Position numbers and translations under genes: made by a program
Notes under the pieces: generated by a model
Told to the model about the DNA's origin: nothing
Databases searched by the model: none
The model's input: only the letters and a program-made list of their open reading frames with translations
In this document: positions 18,497 to 26,146 of the stretch, piece by piece
Numbering within the stretch: the first letter of the stretch is position 1
Layout of the letters: every line of letters begins with the position of its first letter
Source of the DNA: Marinosulfonomonas sp.
Lineage (GTDB): Bacteria; Pseudomonadota; Alphaproteobacteria; Rhodobacterales; Rhodobacteraceae
Direction: 5' to 3'
NCBI GenBank assembly: GCA_026984915.1
Contig: JALSRG010000056.1
Coordinates: 1-64,000 of the forward strand
Length of the DNA: 64,000 nt

Positions 18497-18942
18497 GAAC
18501 CAATCCCTTTGAAATCCGGCTTGGCGCCCTCAACCGTAAATGCCCCTGTTGCAATCGCAACCGGGCGGTTTTCGTCCTCGTCTATTGCCGTTGCACGCAC
18601 AAAGGCCACCGTTCTGGTCATATGATAGCATTCCGCATGGGCCCTGATCCTCTGCGCCGGAGTCGCGGGGCGCATATAATCAATACGCAAATCCAGCGTG
18701 GCCGTTCCTTTCGGTGCCGTTGGATGGCTCATGACAGCGGCACCGCAACACGTATCCATAAGGGCCGAAACAGCCCCCCCGTGCACAACACCGGTTCCCG
18801 GATCTCCGATCAGACGGGCATCATAGGGCATCGATACTTCGGCGATCCCGTCTTCCAGCATGTCCATGCGCATATTGAGCGTGCGTGCAAATGGAAGGGC
18901 CTCGATAAACTGCTGCGCGACCTTTACCTTGTGATCCGTCAT
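18493..18942 (-). CDS. PaaI-type hotdog thioesterase, paralogue 2
   Basis: A 149-residue hotdog thioesterase with GTGVVHGGAVSALMDTCCGAAVM, the canonical HGG and helix Asp, and TLDLRIDYMRPATP on the central strand. The ATG before TDHKVKVAQQF has a TCGGA site; the frame extends 30 more residues upstream without conservation. It is first in the unit with paralogue 1 and the MATE exporter. Confidence 0.9.
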   Translation of the reverse strand: MTDHKVKVAQQFIEALPFARTLNMRMDMLEDGIAEVSMPYDARLIGDPGTGVVHGGAVSALMDTCCGAAVMSHPTAPKGTATLDLRIDYMRPATPAQRIRAHAECYHMTRTVAFVRATAIDEDENRPVAIATGAFTVEGAKPDFKGIGS

Positions 18943-19156
18943 TTCCGAGATTCCCTTTTCCTGTTCGCAAGAGTTATTGGAGCAGTTGCATCCGGGTGCA
19001 AGGCAAATCTCTTGTTGGCGCAGGTGAGTCAAAGGCGCCGCAGGCCTGTTGCAAACCGGGCTGACAAACCATTTTCACCTGCGACATAATCACTCCTCTC
19101 CGTCCAGACAAATCATATCCATCTGTAATATAACAATTATTAATGCTGTTCAGAAT

Positions 19157-19198
19157 GATTCGCAAATCCTTGACACGCGACTCCAATAATCTTAGCAA
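19157..19198 (+). promoter_or_regulatory. Possible promoter and operator of the metal exporter
   Basis: A perfect -35 hexamer TTGACA lies at 19170-19175, with a weak TTAGCA 17 bases later as -10. Just upstream, 19157-19168 is an imperfect palindrome (GATTCGCAAATC, ten of twelve positions symmetric). The location 70 bases before the start codon suits a metal-responsive repressor or activator, but the site is not a recognised Fur, Mur or Zur box. Confidence 0.35.
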
Positions 19199-19236
19199 AT
19201 AAGTCAGGTATTATCCGAATCCCGCTGCGAGGAACC

Positions 19237-20385
19237 ATGTCATCCGATCTGCCGATATCCGTTCCACCCCGGGCGCGTTTGCTTCCGCCCTTTGATGCAA
19301 AACGCCTGCCGCGGTTTCTGCTCATCGCCTTGCTCGTCGTTCTGGCCCTGTGGCCGGGTGAGCTTGGGCGTGTCACCCGCGGATTGTTTCATGATGCCTA
19401 TGTGGGCGTTTCGGTTTTTGTCGCGGCCACGCTATTGCTTGTCTATGGCGGAGAGCGCCTCTTCAACCTCAATCTGGGCGACATGCTGCGCACACACCAG
19501 CGTATACAGATCCCCGTTGCCGCCCTGTTGGGCATGTCGCCGGGTTGTGCTGGCGCGATCGTGGTAACGGCCGCCTATTCTGCCGGAAATGTTTCGCTGG
19601 GCGCTCTGGTTGCGGCGCTGACCGGCACCATGGGCGATGCCGCCTTTTTGCTGATTGCCACCCGCCCCGAAGCCGCAGCCGTCATTCTGCCTGTGTCGCT
19701 GGTGGCGGGCATTGCCACCGGTTATCTGGTCGATCGTTTTCACAAGAAACGCTATGCGGGGCGCGTCGATGCCAGTTGCAACATCAGCGTCCGGATCGGC
19801 ACAATTCGCCCGCGCGACATTGCGTTTGCCATGATTGCAGTCCCCGGCCTTGGCCTGGGGGTTTTGGACGCCTTTCAGGTAACACTTGGCCCAGGCGCAG
19901 ACCGCTATGCCCAGATCATTGCCTGGGTCGGAATCGCGGTTGTTTTCTGGATCTGGGCCAATTCGCCGGTAAAAGCCATCACCGACCCATCCGACCCACC
20001 TCTGCCCCGCGTCGCCGAGGAAACATCCTTTATCACAATGTGGGTTTTGGGCGCTTATCTGGCCTATGGATATGTCTCGGCCTTTTCCGGGCTGGATCTG
20101 GCCGCTGCATTTTCGACAGTCGGCATAGCCCTGCCACTGATCGGCGTGCTGATCGGTTTCATCCCCGGCTGCGGGCCGCAAATTCTGGTAGCCACACTAT
20201 ATATCAATGGGCTGATTCCCTTTTCCGCCCTGTTGGCGAACGCCATATCCAATGATGGCGACGCCTTGTTTCCGGCCATTGCACTCAATCCGCGCGCGGC
20301 CCTGATCGCGACGATATACACATCCTTCCCTGCCCTGATCCTTGGATATGCATTTTACTTTTTTGCACCCGGTTTTCTAAATTGA
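19237..20385 (+). CDS. Putative 10TM heavy-metal exporter (ArsP_2 / manganese transporter type)
   Basis: A 382-residue membrane protein with about ten hydrophobic segments and two symmetrical signature loops: LLGMSPGCAGAIVVTAAYSAGNVSLGAL split here as GMSPGCAGA in the first half and GFIPGCGPQILVATLYINGL in the second. The PGC motifs and the late NAISNDGDALFPAIALNPRAA are those of the ArsP_2/putative manganese transporter family. A periplasm-directed divalent metal export role is inferred from family annotation. The ATG has GAGGA eight bases upstream. Confidence 0.85.
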   Translation: MSSDLPISVPPRARLLPPFDAKRLPRFLLIALLVVLALWPGELGRVTRGLFHDAYVGVSVFVAATLLLVYGGERLFNLNLGDMLRTHQRIQIPVAALLGMSPGCAGAIVVTAAYSAGNVSLGALVAALTGTMGDAAFLLIATRPEAAAVILPVSLVAGIATGYLVDRFHKKRYAGRVDASCNISVRIGTIRPRDIAFAMIAVPGLGLGVLDAFQVTLGPGADRYAQIIAWVGIAVVFWIWANSPVKAITDPSDPPLPRVAEETSFITMWVLGAYLAYGYVSAFSGLDLAAAFSTVGIALPLIGVLIGFIPGCGPQILVATLYINGLIPFSALLANAISNDGDALFPAIALNPRAALIATIYTSFPALILGYAFYFFAPGFLN

Positions 20386-20401
20386 TCAGACACAGGATTT
20401 A

Positions 20402-20418
20402 CGGATGCGGTACATCCG
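20402..20418. promoter_or_regulatory. Perfect inverted repeat before the first MerR gene
   Basis: CGGATG and CATCCG are exact inverted copies separated by CGGTA. It lies between the exporter stop and the first MerR start, 40 bases from that start, and no T-run follows, so an operator is somewhat more likely than a terminator. Confidence 0.35.
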
Positions 20419-20458
20419 ACTAGGATGACAGCGGACAGTAATTGCAGGATAGGCTCGG

Positions 20459-20830
20459 ATGTCTGATGACAAACTGACCTTCAAAGAGATGTGCGCAAAG
20501 TTTGACGTGACGCCGCGCACGCTTCGTTATTACGAATATATCGAATTGCTACAGCCGGAACGTGAAGGCCGCAGTCGCTTCTACGGCCCCCGCGAATCTG
20601 CCCGAATGGTACTCATTCTGCGCGGTCGCCGGTTTGGGTTTTCTCTGGAAGAGATCCGGCAATGGCTGGAAATCTATGAGGAAAAAGGAACTCAGGCCCA
20701 GATGGAGGCCTTGGTCGAGATGGCTGACCGACAACTGAAGGAACTGTCGAAACAGAAAAACCAACTCGAAGCCTCGATCCAGGAGTTGCAAAAATTGCGC
20801 GACGATGTCTCGGCTGACCTGAATTCCTGA
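20459..20830 (+). CDS. MerR-family regulator, paralogue 1
   Basis: A 123-residue regulator. The N-terminal winged helix reads FKEMCAKFDVTPRTLRYYEYIELL with [16 protein letters not shown] behind it, then a coiled coil to the end (about residues 75-123) for dimerisation. No cysteine cluster for metal sensing. It belongs to the LiuR-like group of MerR regulators that control acyl-CoA and branched-chain amino-acid degradation in proteobacteria, which fits the acyl-CoA dehydrogenase two genes downstream. About 45% similar by eye to paralogue 2. Confidence 0.88.
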   Translation: MSDDKLTFKEMCAKFDVTPRTLRYYEYIELLQPEREGRSRFYGPRESARMVLILRGRRFGFSLEEIRQWLEIYEEKGTQAQMEALVEMADRQLKELSKQKNQLEASIQELQKLRDDVSADLNS

Positions 20831-20979
20831 GCCACAGCAAGACGCCATTCACCGGATTCCCCGATGATTTCAGCGGGTTCCGGCAATTGTCTTTCTGTTC
20901 AGCACCGCAGTTCTGCGCTTGCTGAGAACCATTCAAATCTTATGACGTTTGGTCAAATCGTGAATGACGTGACGTTTTA

Positions 20980-20995
20980 TTTACGTAAACGTCAA
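20980..20995. promoter_or_regulatory. Probable MerR (LiuR-like) operator
   Basis: TTTACGTAAACGTCAA is a near-palindrome with the form TTxACGTxxACGTxAA. Two further ACGT-containing half sites (GTGACGTTTTA) lie just upstream at 20966-20979. The ACGT pair with this spacing resembles published LiuR operators as I remember them. It lies 31 bases before the second MerR start and would control that gene and the acyl-CoA dehydrogenase operon, or be autoregulatory. Confidence 0.6.
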
Positions 20996-21025
20996 CCCAT
21001 CTTGTAGGAAGAAAGAAGGCATCGC

Positions 21026-21484
21026 ATGTCATGGCCAGAACAGGTGTCTTGCATATTAAAGAGGATGAAAAGCGCCATGAAGGACATTTTGATAACCATT
21101 CGTGAAATGTGCGCGGAATTTGGTGTGACGCCGCGTACCCTTCGGTTTTACGAATCCAAAGAACTGCTCGCGCCTTTGCGCGAAGGGCAAAAGCGGCTTT
21201 ACAACAAACGCGACCGCGCCCGCATGAAGCTTATACTGCGCGGCAAAAAATTTGGCTTCAGTCTGGAAGAAATACGCCAGTTGCTCGATTTATACGATAT
21301 AGGCGATCAACAGCTGACGCAGTATACCCGTACCTACGAACTGGCCCAGAAACGGCTTCAGGAAATGGAGCGCCAGCAGGCCGAATTGCAGGAAGCCATC
21401 AAAGAGCTGAAAGAGCAGCTGAACCAGGGCGCGGCAATGATTGAACAGATGCAAAAACGCGCCGCGTCCACAAACGCCGCCTGA
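21026..21484 (+). CDS. MerR-family regulator, paralogue 2
   Basis: A 152-residue MerR regulator: [24 protein letters not shown], then [15 protein letters not shown], then a long coiled coil (ARTYELAQ-type heptads, Glu/Gln-rich) and an Ala-rich tail. AGAAGG lies well before the ATG at 21026. A start at 21077 ([12 protein letters not shown]) aligns exactly with paralogue 1 and may be the true one. It ends 23 bases before the acyl-CoA dehydrogenase and probably shares its transcript. Confidence 0.88.
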   Translation: MSWPEQVSCILKRMKSAMKDILITIREMCAEFGVTPRTLRFYESKELLAPLREGQKRLYNKRDRARMKLILRGKKFGFSLEEIRQLLDLYDIGDQQLTQYTRTYELAQKRLQEMERQQAELQEAIKELKEQLNQGAAMIEQMQKRAASTNAA

Positions 21485-21507
21485 CAAACGATCCAGGGAG
21501 AAAACAA

Positions 21508-23286
21508 ATGCCAAGCTACACAGCCCCAACCCAGGACATGCAATTCCTGCTGCACGAGGTGCTTGACGTCACCGCCAGCGGCATTCCTGGTTATGATGAA
21601 TTGGAACCGGATTTTACCAAGGCCGTTCTGGAAGAAGCCGGCAAGATATCCAGCGAGGTGCTAGAGCCCCTCAACATGGTCGGAGATCGGGAAGGCTGCG
21701 TGCTGGAAAATGGCGTGGTGCGCACACCAAAGGGTTTCAAGGAAGCATTTGACCAGATGCGCGATGGTGGCTGGACGGCCCTCGACTGCGACCCCGAATA
21801 TGGTGGCCAGGGCATGCCCTATATCCTGAACACGGCTGTGGGCGAGATGTTTGTTTCTTCCAACATGGCATTCAACATGTACCAGGGCCTGACCCACGGT
21901 GCCTATTCTGCCATTCACGCCCATGGCACTGACCAGCAGAAACAAACCTTTCTGCCAAAAATGGTCACCTGCGAATGGGGCGGCACCATGAATCTGACCG
22001 AGCCGCATTGCGGCACGGATCTGGGAATGCTGCGCACCAGGGCCGAGCCCCAGCCTGATGGCACCTACAAGATCACCGGCACCAAGATTTTCATCTCTGC
22101 CGGAGATCAGGACCTGACTGAAAATGTAATCCATCTGGTGCTTGCCCGCATTCCCGGCGCGCCTGACGGTACCAAAGGTATTTCACTCTTCATTGTCCCC
22201 AAGATAGCCGTCAACGAAGACGGCACACTTGGCGAACCCAATGGGGTGAGTGTGGGTAAGCTCGAGGAAAAAATGGGCATCCACGGCAACGCCACCTGCG
22301 TCATGAATTTCGAAAATGCGACCGGGACACTTCTCGGGCAGGAGAACAAGGGCATGCGGGCCATGTTCACGATGATGAACGAAGCCCGGCTTGGCGTCGG
22401 ATTGCAAGGTTATGCACAGGCCGAGGCCGCCTATCAGAATGCGGTCGAATACGCCCGTGAGCGTCTGCAGGGACGCGCCGTCACGGGCGCTCAAAATCCG
22501 GATGGCCCGGCTGACCCGCTGATTGTCCATCCGGACATTCGCCGCAGCCTCATGGACCAGAAGAGCTTTGTCGAAGCGGCCAGAGCACTGGTGTTCTGGG
22601 GGGCCAATCTGATTGATCGGGGCCATCTTCTGGGTGACAAGGATGCCGAAGGCCTGATCAGTCTGATCACACCGGTGATCAAGGGATTCCTCTCTGACAG
22701 GGGCTTCGACATGACCGTTCAGGCCCAGCAGATCTATGGCGGACATGGCTATATCGAAGAAACCGGCATGTCCCAGTTCGTACGCGATGCACGGATCACC
22801 ATGATTTACGAAGGGGCGAACGGTGTGCAGGCCCTTGATCTGGTCGGGCGCAAGCTGGCCCAGGATGGCGGCAGACATGTGATGGCATTCTTTGAGATGA
22901 TCAAAGATTTTCTCAAGGAAAACGAGACCAACACCGAACTGAAAGAAGCCTTTCTCGACCCGCTGAAACAAGCCAGCAAAGATCTTCAGGCGGCGGGTAT
23001 GTTCTTTATGCAGAACGGTATGAAAAACCCCGATGCCGCCTTGGCCGGAAGCTATGATTTCATGCACCTCTTCGGCCATACGATACTCGGCCTGATGTGG
23101 GCAAAAATGGCGCGTGCAGCTACGGCTGCGCTTGAAAGGGGAACGGGCAATGCAGATTTCTACAAGACAAAGCTGGCCACAGGGCGCTACTATATGGCAC
23201 GCCAGTTGCCAATGACCCGCACGCATCTTGCGCGCATTGAAACAGGTGCTGACCCGGTCATGACTCTGTCAGCCGACCAGTTCTGA
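21508..23286 (+). CDS. Acyl-CoA dehydrogenase, long form (DmdC-like group)
   Basis: A 592-residue flavoprotein that introduces a trans-2 double bond into acyl-CoA. It has the N-terminal extension and C-terminal extra domain of the ~590-residue group that includes methylmercaptopropionyl-CoA dehydrogenase DmdC. Visible parts: [17 protein letters not shown] (substrate/FAD binding), [39 protein letters not shown] with the Glu-containing [14 protein letters not shown] catalytic region. Paralogues act on fatty acids, so substrate is open; the adjacent FadB and thiolase favour general beta-oxidation. First enzyme gene after the MerR pair. Confidence 0.92.
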   Translation: MPSYTAPTQDMQFLLHEVLDVTASGIPGYDELEPDFTKAVLEEAGKISSEVLEPLNMVGDREGCVLENGVVRTPKGFKEAFDQMRDGGWTALDCDPEYGGQGMPYILNTAVGEMFVSSNMAFNMYQGLTHGAYSAIHAHGTDQQKQTFLPKMVTCEWGGTMNLTEPHCGTDLGMLRTRAEPQPDGTYKITGTKIFISAGDQDLTENVIHLVLARIPGAPDGTKGISLFIVPKIAVNEDGTLGEPNGVSVGKLEEKMGIHGNATCVMNFENATGTLLGQENKGMRAMFTMMNEARLGVGLQGYAQAEAAYQNAVEYARERLQGRAVTGAQNPDGPADPLIVHPDIRRSLMDQKSFVEAARALVFWGANLIDRGHLLGDKDAEGLISLITPVIKGFLSDRGFDMTVQAQQIYGGHGYIEETGMSQFVRDARITMIYEGANGVQALDLVGRKLAQDGGRHVMAFFEMIKDFLKENETNTELKEAFLDPLKQASKDLQAAGMFFMQNGMKNPDAALAGSYDFMHLFGHTILGLMWAKMARAATAALERGTGNADFYKTKLATGRYYMARQLPMTRTHLARIETGADPVMTLSADQF

Positions 23287-23309
23287 ACACATACAGGAAA
23301 GGACAGCCA

Positions 23310-23522
23310 ATGCCAAAACGCCTGCGCCTGACCCGCCGATTTCCTGTGGCAATGACCGAAGATGGCTATCGCCGCTTGCGCCGCTTTGCACGAGACTCTG
23401 GCCTTGACGAGGGCGAAGCGCTGTCCTTTCTGTTCGAAAATTTCGACAGCGTCACGGATCATGAAAACCTTACACACCGCCTGCGCCTGTTCAATTCCGA
23501 ACTGGAGGCTCGTAAACGGTGA
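23310..23522 (+). CDS. Small conserved-looking protein after the acyl-CoA dehydrogenase
   Basis: A 70-residue basic protein, 23 bases after the dehydrogenase stop with a good AGGAAAGG ribosome site. It has a helical DGYRRLRRFARDSGLDEGEALSFLFEN-type layout (Asp/Glu in the middle, Arg at both ends) with no Cys, signal or membrane segment. The start TRRFPVAMTEDGYRRLRRFA looks like a ribbon-helix-helix or similar small DNA-binding fold, but I cannot assign it. Probably co-transcribed with the dehydrogenase. Confidence 0.7.
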   Translation: MPKRLRLTRRFPVAMTEDGYRRLRRFARDSGLDEGEALSFLFENFDSVTDHENLTHRLRLFNSELEARKR

Positions 23523-23560
23523 TGGCAGCACGGGGGGAAAGGCCGGATCGCCTCCGGCGG

Positions 23561-23771
23561 AGGTATTTAGGGCAAGAAGAAGGGGCAAATGGATTGACCC
23601 CGCTTCAACCGGCACGAATGGCGGGGTGTCGCGGGGTCTTCTCCTTGCGCGGTCATCGGCTCCTCAGCCTGTACCGCACGCATCTATCTGAAGCATTAAC
23701 CTTAATATATTCTTACCGCCCCCCTTCTTCTTGCTTCAAATACCTTGGGGGTGCGGGGGTGAAACCCCCGC
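23561..23771. repeat. Inverted-repeat pair with hairpin, extragenic
   Basis: The 283-base gap between the small gene and GST holds AGGTATTTAGGGCAAGAAGAAGGGG at 23561-23585 (first 20 bases given in two parts: AGGTATTTAGGGCAAGAAGA and the continuing AGGGG) and its inverted counterpart at 23721-23746. Between them the DNA carries no gene. At 23753-23771 a perfect eight-pair hairpin GCGGGGGT-GAA-ACCCCCGC follows. Such AGGTATTT/GCAAGAAGAAG sequences are familiar to me from intergenic regions of Rhodobacteraceae, so this is a dispersed palindromic repeat. Confidence 0.7.
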
Positions 23772-23805
23772 TTGGGCCGGCAGGGCAAACAACGGGGGCA
23801 GCAAT

Positions 23806-24462
23806 ATGACGATCCGGCTTTACTGTTTTGGCGAAAGCGGCAATGCCTACAAGGCGGCGCTGGCACTGGAACTGTCCGGTCTGGACTGGAAACCGGTCTA
23901 TGTCGACTTTTTCAACGGCGAAACCCGCAGCCCCGAATTCCGCGCCCTGAATGAAATGGGCGAAGCCCCCGTGATGGTCGATGGCAATCTGGTTTTGTCC
24001 CAATCCGGCGTCATTCAGGATTATGTGGTAGAGAAATCGGGCCAACTGGGCGGCACTACGCCCGAAGAACGCCGTGAAATCCTGCGCTGGATACTGTGGG
24101 ACAATCACAAGCTGTCCTCGCCCGCCGGCATGACACGGTTCCTGATTCATTTCCTCCCCGAAGACAAACAGCCCCAAGGCGTGATCCCCTTCACCCAGGC
24201 TCGCCTGAAGGCCGCCTACAAAACCCTGAACCAACATCTGGAAAACCGCGATTGGGTCGCCGCCGATCATCTGACCATCGCCGATCTGTCCTGTTGCAGC
24301 TACCTTTATTACCCCGAGCCTTTCGGGTTCGTGCGCAAGGACTGGCCCCACATCGATGCCTGGCTAAGCCGCATCAGCGACATGCCCGGCTGGAAGCACC
24401 CTTATGACCTGATGCCCGGCAGCCCCGCTGACCGTGCAAGCCAAGAAGGAAAAACCACATGA
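23806..24462 (+). CDS. Glutathione S-transferase family protein
   Basis: A 218-residue GST. The N-terminal thioredoxin-like domain begins RLYCFGESGNAYKAALALEL, with MGEAPVMVDGN and the LSQSGVIQDY glutathione-binding Gln-Ser; the helical C-terminal domain carries DWVAADHLTIADLSC (N-capping box). Its role among beta-oxidation genes is unclear; such GSTs may remove reactive enals or act as an acyl-thiol handling enzyme. A GGGGG stretch precedes the ATG. Its stop overlaps the thiolase ATG (ATGA). Confidence 0.9.
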   Translation: MTIRLYCFGESGNAYKAALALELSGLDWKPVYVDFFNGETRSPEFRALNEMGEAPVMVDGNLVLSQSGVIQDYVVEKSGQLGGTTPEERREILRWILWDNHKLSSPAGMTRFLIHFLPEDKQPQGVIPFTQARLKAAYKTLNQHLENRDWVAADHLTIADLSCCSYLYYPEPFGFVRKDWPHIDAWLSRISDMPGWKHPYDLMPGSPADRASQEGKTT

Positions 24463-25670
24463 CCGAAGCCTATATCTATGATGCCGTCCGCTCGCCTCGT
24501 GGCAAGGGCCGCAAGGATGGCGCCCTGCATGAAGTCACCGCCGTACGCCTGTCGGCGCAAATCCTGAATGCCATCAAAAGCCGCAACAACCTGCAAGGCC
24601 ATGCGGTCGAGGACGTAATCTGGGGCAATGTCACGCAGGTCAAGGAACAGGGCGGGTGCCTGGCCCGGTCTGCCGTTCTGGCCTCGGAACTGGATGAATC
24701 CATCCCCGGTCTGGCCATCAACCGGTTTTGTGCTTCGGGCATGGAAGCCGTCAACCTGGCGGCCAATCAGGTAAAAGCCGGCGCAGGCAGCGCCTATATT
24801 GCCGGCGGTGTTGAAATGATGGGTCGGGTTCCCATGGGCTCCGACGGCGCCGCAATCGCCGTTGACCCGACACTGGCCATGGGAACCTATTTCGTACCAC
24901 AAGGCATTTCCGCTGATCTGATCGCCACCAAATTCGGCTTTTCACGTGACGATGTCGACAGTCTGGCGGTTGAAAGCCAGCGCCGGGCTGCCGAAGCCTG
25001 GGCCGATGGGCGTTTTGAAAAATCGATCATCGATATCCGCGATCAGAATGGCCTGCTTATTCTCGATCGTGATGAATACATGCGTCCTGGCACAGATATG
25101 CAGACCCTCGGCGCGCTCAAGGCCAGTTTCAAGGACATGGGCGAAGTCATGCCCGGCTTTGACAAGGTTGCGCTGATGAAATACCCGGAATTTGAGCGCA
25201 TCAACCATGTACACCATGCCGGGAACAGTTCCGGAATCGTCGATGGATCCGCAGCCATTCTTGTCGGCAGCAAGGAATTTGGCGAATCCCACGGCCTAAC
25301 CCCCCGTGCGCGCATCCGCGCCACCTCAAAAATCGGCACAGAACCGACAATCATGCTGACCGGCCCGGTGCCGGTGACGGAAAAGATCATGAAAGACAAC
25401 GGCATGAAGATCAGCGATATTGATCTGTTTGAGGTGAACGAAGCCTTTGCCGCGGTTGTGCTGCGCTTCATGCAGGCCTTTGATGTGGATCCTTCCATTG
25501 TCAACGTTAATGGCGGCGCAATTGCCATGGGTCACCCGCTGGGCGCCACCGGCGCCATGATCATTGGCACATTGCTGGACGAGATGGAGCGGCAGGACAA
25601 AGAGCTTGGCCTCGCCACGCTTTGCATTGCCTCTGGCATGGGCGTTGCCACCATCATCGAGCGCGTCTGA
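24459..25670 (+). CDS. fadA: Acetyl-CoA C-acyltransferase (thiolase)
   Basis: A 403-residue thiolase closing the beta-oxidation cycle by cleaving 3-ketoacyl-CoA. The nucleophilic Cys91 lies in NRFCASGMEAV; the second set is NVNGGAIAMGHPLGATGAM (His) and LCIASGMG (acid/base Cys). VFEVNEAFAAVVLRF-type segment present as FEVNEAFAAV. It starts inside the GST stop and ends one base into the cupin start, so GST, thiolase, cupin and FadB form one tightly coupled operon. Confidence 0.95.
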   Translation: MTEAYIYDAVRSPRGKGRKDGALHEVTAVRLSAQILNAIKSRNNLQGHAVEDVIWGNVTQVKEQGGCLARSAVLASELDESIPGLAINRFCASGMEAVNLAANQVKAGAGSAYIAGGVEMMGRVPMGSDGAAIAVDPTLAMGTYFVPQGISADLIATKFGFSRDDVDSLAVESQRRAAEAWADGRFEKSIIDIRDQNGLLILDRDEYMRPGTDMQTLGALKASFKDMGEVMPGFDKVALMKYPEFERINHVHHAGNSSGIVDGSAAILVGSKEFGESHGLTPRARIRATSKIGTEPTIMLTGPVPVTEKIMKDNGMKISDIDLFEVNEAFAAVVLRFMQAFDVDPSIVNVNGGAIAMGHPLGATGAMIIGTLLDEMERQDKELGLATLCIASGMGVATIIERV

Positions 25671-26146
25671 TGCCAAAGCTTGATCTGAACAAAATCCCGC
25701 TCAAAACCGGCTCGATCTATCCCGCACCATATGCCGCCGAGATGGGAGGGCGTTCCTCTCTGCGTCTGGGGGATGCCGGGGGCCTGACGCAATTTGGCGC
25801 CAATCTGGTAATCCTTCAGCCTGGTGCCAAATCATCGCTGCGGCACTGGCACGTGAATGAGGATGAATTCGTCATGGTCACACAGGGCACATGTACACTG
25901 GTGGATGATGACGGAGAACATGAAATGCAGGCCGGTGATTGCGCCGCCTTTCCGGCGAATGACGGCAATGGCCATCATTTCGTCAACAATTCCGGTGCCG
26001 AGGCCCGCTTTCTGGTCATTGGCAGCCGCGCACCAGAGGAAACCGCCTATTATTCCGACATCGACATGATGGTGAATATTGGGGGCGGCAAAGCCGTATT
26101 CAGCCACAAAGACGGCACACCTTATCAAGAGGATGAAACCAAATGA
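25670..26146 (+). CDS. Cupin-domain protein in the beta-oxidation operon
   Basis: A 158-residue single-domain cupin. Cupin motif 1 is seen as RHWHVNEDEFVMVTQG (two His, one Glu for metal) and motif 2 as GDCAAFPANDGNGHHFVNNSG (His). TGATG links it to the thiolase stop and ATGA to fadB. The family includes sugar-binding, dioxygenase and unassigned members; no substrate can be inferred, but the coupling suggests a role tied to acyl-CoA breakdown. Confidence 0.88.
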   Translation: MPKLDLNKIPLKTGSIYPAPYAAEMGGRSSLRLGDAGGLTQFGANLVILQPGAKSSLRHWHVNEDEFVMVTQGTCTLVDDDGEHEMQAGDCAAFPANDGNGHHFVNNSGAEARFLVIGSRAPEETAYYSDIDMMVNIGGGKAVFSHKDGTPYQEDETK

